Shown here: piece by piece, positions 14,476 through 15,303 of the stretch
Position numbering within the stretch: position 1 is the first letter of the stretch
How the letters are laid out: each line of letters opens with the position of its first letter
From: JAIRTY01 sp050257395
GTDB taxonomy: Bacteria > Actinomycetota > Actinomycetes > Streptosporangiales > Streptosporangiaceae
DNA: 15,303 nucleotides
NCBI GenBank assembly: GCA_050257395.1
Contig: JBLMWU010000248.1
Coordinates: 1 to 15,303 of the forward strand
Reading direction: 5' to 3'
The notes under the pieces: generated by a model
Told to the model about the DNA's origin: nothing
Databases searched by the model: none
What the model saw: only the letters and a program-made list of their open reading frames with translations
Program-made: the position numbers and the translations under genes

Positions 14476-14970
14476 ATGCGCTTCGGCAGGCGCCACTTCG
14501 ACCCGCAGCCGACCGCCCGGGCGGTCGTGCTGCTGGCCTCCTCGGGCGCGCCGTTCAGCAAGGCGGCCATCAGCCGGGCTCGCGAGCTCGCAGGCGGGGA
14601 GCCGGTGGCCGTGCTGACCATCCTGAAGATCTACGGCTCGTCGTTCGGCCTGCCCAACCCGGGGCTGCTGCCGACCCGGCGGGAGCAGGAGGAACAGCTG
14701 TCCATCGTGCGCCGGGCGATCCGGGAGCTCGAACGGCGCGGCTGCACCGCCGACGGCCAGGTGGCCGCCACCCGCAGCGCCGGCCGGACCATCGCCAAGG
14801 TGGCCCGTGCCCGCCAGGTCCGCTACGTGATCATGGACGAGCAGGCCGGCGGCGGGCTGCGCGGGATCATCGAGGGCAGCCTGACCGCAACGGTCCGGCG
14901 CAGGCTCGGCGAGCGCGCGACCCTGGAGGTGGTGGACGGCCTGCGCCGCTGCGCCCGCGAGACCTGTTAG
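14476..14970 (+). CDS. Divergent universal stress protein-like protein
   Basis: 164 residues with a Usp-like alpha/beta order: AVVLLASSGAPFSKAAISRARELA (about 16-39), AVLTILKIYG, a central helix EEQLSIVRRAIRELERRG, then VRYVIMDEQAGGGLRGIIEGSLTATVRRRL and a final strand ATLEVVDG. Only the EGS part of the G-2x-G-9x-G-S/T loop is kept, so ATP binding is doubtful. The ATG at 14476 lies 20 bases after the permease stop with only a weak ribosome site, which suggests coupling in the gmaS-permease transcript. Family assignment is by fold pattern rather than a strong motif. Its function is unknown, perhaps a regulator of the permease. Confidence 0.6.
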   Translation: MRFGRRHFDPQPTARAVVLLASSGAPFSKAAISRARELAGGEPVAVLTILKIYGSSFGLPNPGLLPTRREQEEQLSIVRRAIRELERRGCTADGQVAATRSAGRTIAKVARARQVRYVIMDEQAGGGLRGIIEGSLTATVRRRLGERATLEVVDGLRRCARETC

Positions 14971-14999
14971 GCCGCAGACGTGCGGGGTAGGGGGCGCGC

Positions 15000-15269
15000 A
15001 TGGCTACGACCAAGCAGACACAGGCTGCCAGGCAGAACGTCAAGCAGGCGCAGCGGTCGGCCAGGCAGCAGAAGACGATCCAGCACATGCCGAAGAAGAC
15101 CCGCAGCGCGCTGGGCAAGCAGGCCGCGGCCGTGGCCCAGCGCAAGCGCACCGGCGGCTCGTCGCCCAAGACCAGGGCGGAGCTGTACGAGATCGCCAAG
15201 AAGCGCGATCTGCCGGGCCGTTCGCGCATGGGCCGCGACGAGCTGGCACGCAAGCTCGGGGTGAGCTGA
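15000..15269 (+). CDS. Small basic protein with Rho_N/SAP-like C-terminal helix-extended-helix
   Basis: 89 residues, rich in Lys, Arg and Gln. The first 55 or so residues are low-complexity and basic (TKQTQAARQNVKQAQRSARQQ), with no predicted globular fold. The last 33, SPKTRAELYEIAKKRDLPG followed by RSRMGRDELARKLGVS, match the LYE.AK...I.GRS.M.K.EL...L pattern of Rho N-terminal-like and SAP-like nucleic-acid-binding motifs. Such small proteins are common in actinobacteria, where some are labelled plasmid stabilisation or Rho_N domain proteins. The start is ATG at 15000 after a G-rich stretch (GGGGTAGGGGG). It lies 29 bases after the Usp-like gene and has no evident link to amine metabolism. 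The product is presumably a nucleoid- or RNA-binding protein. Confidence 0.75.
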   Translation: MATTKQTQAARQNVKQAQRSARQQKTIQHMPKKTRSALGKQAAAVAQRKRTGGSSPKTRAELYEIAKKRDLPGRSRMGRDELARKLGVS

Positions 15270-15303
15270 CTCACTGCCGGGTCAGGCCAGGGCGCCGTCC
15301 CGG

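Noticed and set aside
1..15303. CRISPR arrays, tRNA or rRNA genes, transposases, phage genes
   Set aside because: I looked for repeat-spacer periodicity, tRNA-like cloverleaf ends and transposase or integrase motifs and saw none.

Overview
This is a very GC-rich window with dense, overlapping, strand-polarised genes, many GTG starts and strong GGAGG-type ribosome binding sites. These point to a high-GC actinobacterium, plausibly a filamentous or soil actinomycete. The genus cannot be fixed from the sequence alone.

Layout. The minus-strand half, read from right to left, begins with a degenerate dihydropteroate-synthase-like gene (7380-6472). An XRE-cupin regulator follows (6226-5576), then a tightly coupled four-gene operon (5451-281) for a heterotetrameric sarcosine-oxidase-type enzyme in the order beta-delta-alpha-gamma (soxBDAG, equivalent to mgdABCD). 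Last comes the start of formate-tetrahydrofolate ligase (fhs), cut by the left edge. The plus-strand half begins with three overlapping glutamate-synthase-like genes (7768-10720; GATase class II, GXGXG beta-helix, FMN-binding domain: mgsABC, also called glxBCD) and a UspA protein. A type III glutamine-synthetase-like gene (gmaS/glnT), an APC-family permease, a divergent Usp-like gene and a small basic Rho_N/SAP-like protein complete it. A divergent control region lies at 7381-7767.

How it fits together. A GS-III-like ligase, a split three-subunit glutamate-synthase-like enzyme and a SoxBDAG-type enzyme are exactly the parts of the N-methylglutamate (NMG) pathway of methylamine use known from proteobacterial methylotrophs. 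In that pathway GmaS makes gamma-glutamylmethylamide, MgsABC turns it into N-methylglutamate, and MgdABCD oxidises the N-methyl group to the formaldehyde level on tetrahydrofolate while regenerating glutamate. Fhs would link the resulting C1-folate to formate. The permease could bring in the amine or a methylated amino acid. The inference is therefore a compact actinobacterial NMG module for methylamine nitrogen and carbon. A sarcosine/glycine-betaine role for the Sox part is the main alternative.

Regulation. A 13-bp motif, AAACAYYGTCCAC, occurs in all three control regions that matter: upstream of soxB (inside a perfect 8-bp-arm palindrome), upstream of mgsA and upstream of gmaS. This suggests one regulon, and the XRE-cupin protein encoded in the middle is the obvious candidate regulator. 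Other points of interest are a roughly 40-residue low-complexity insertion in SoxA encoded by a GC-rich inverted repeat, and a DHPS-like protein that has lost several catalytic residues.
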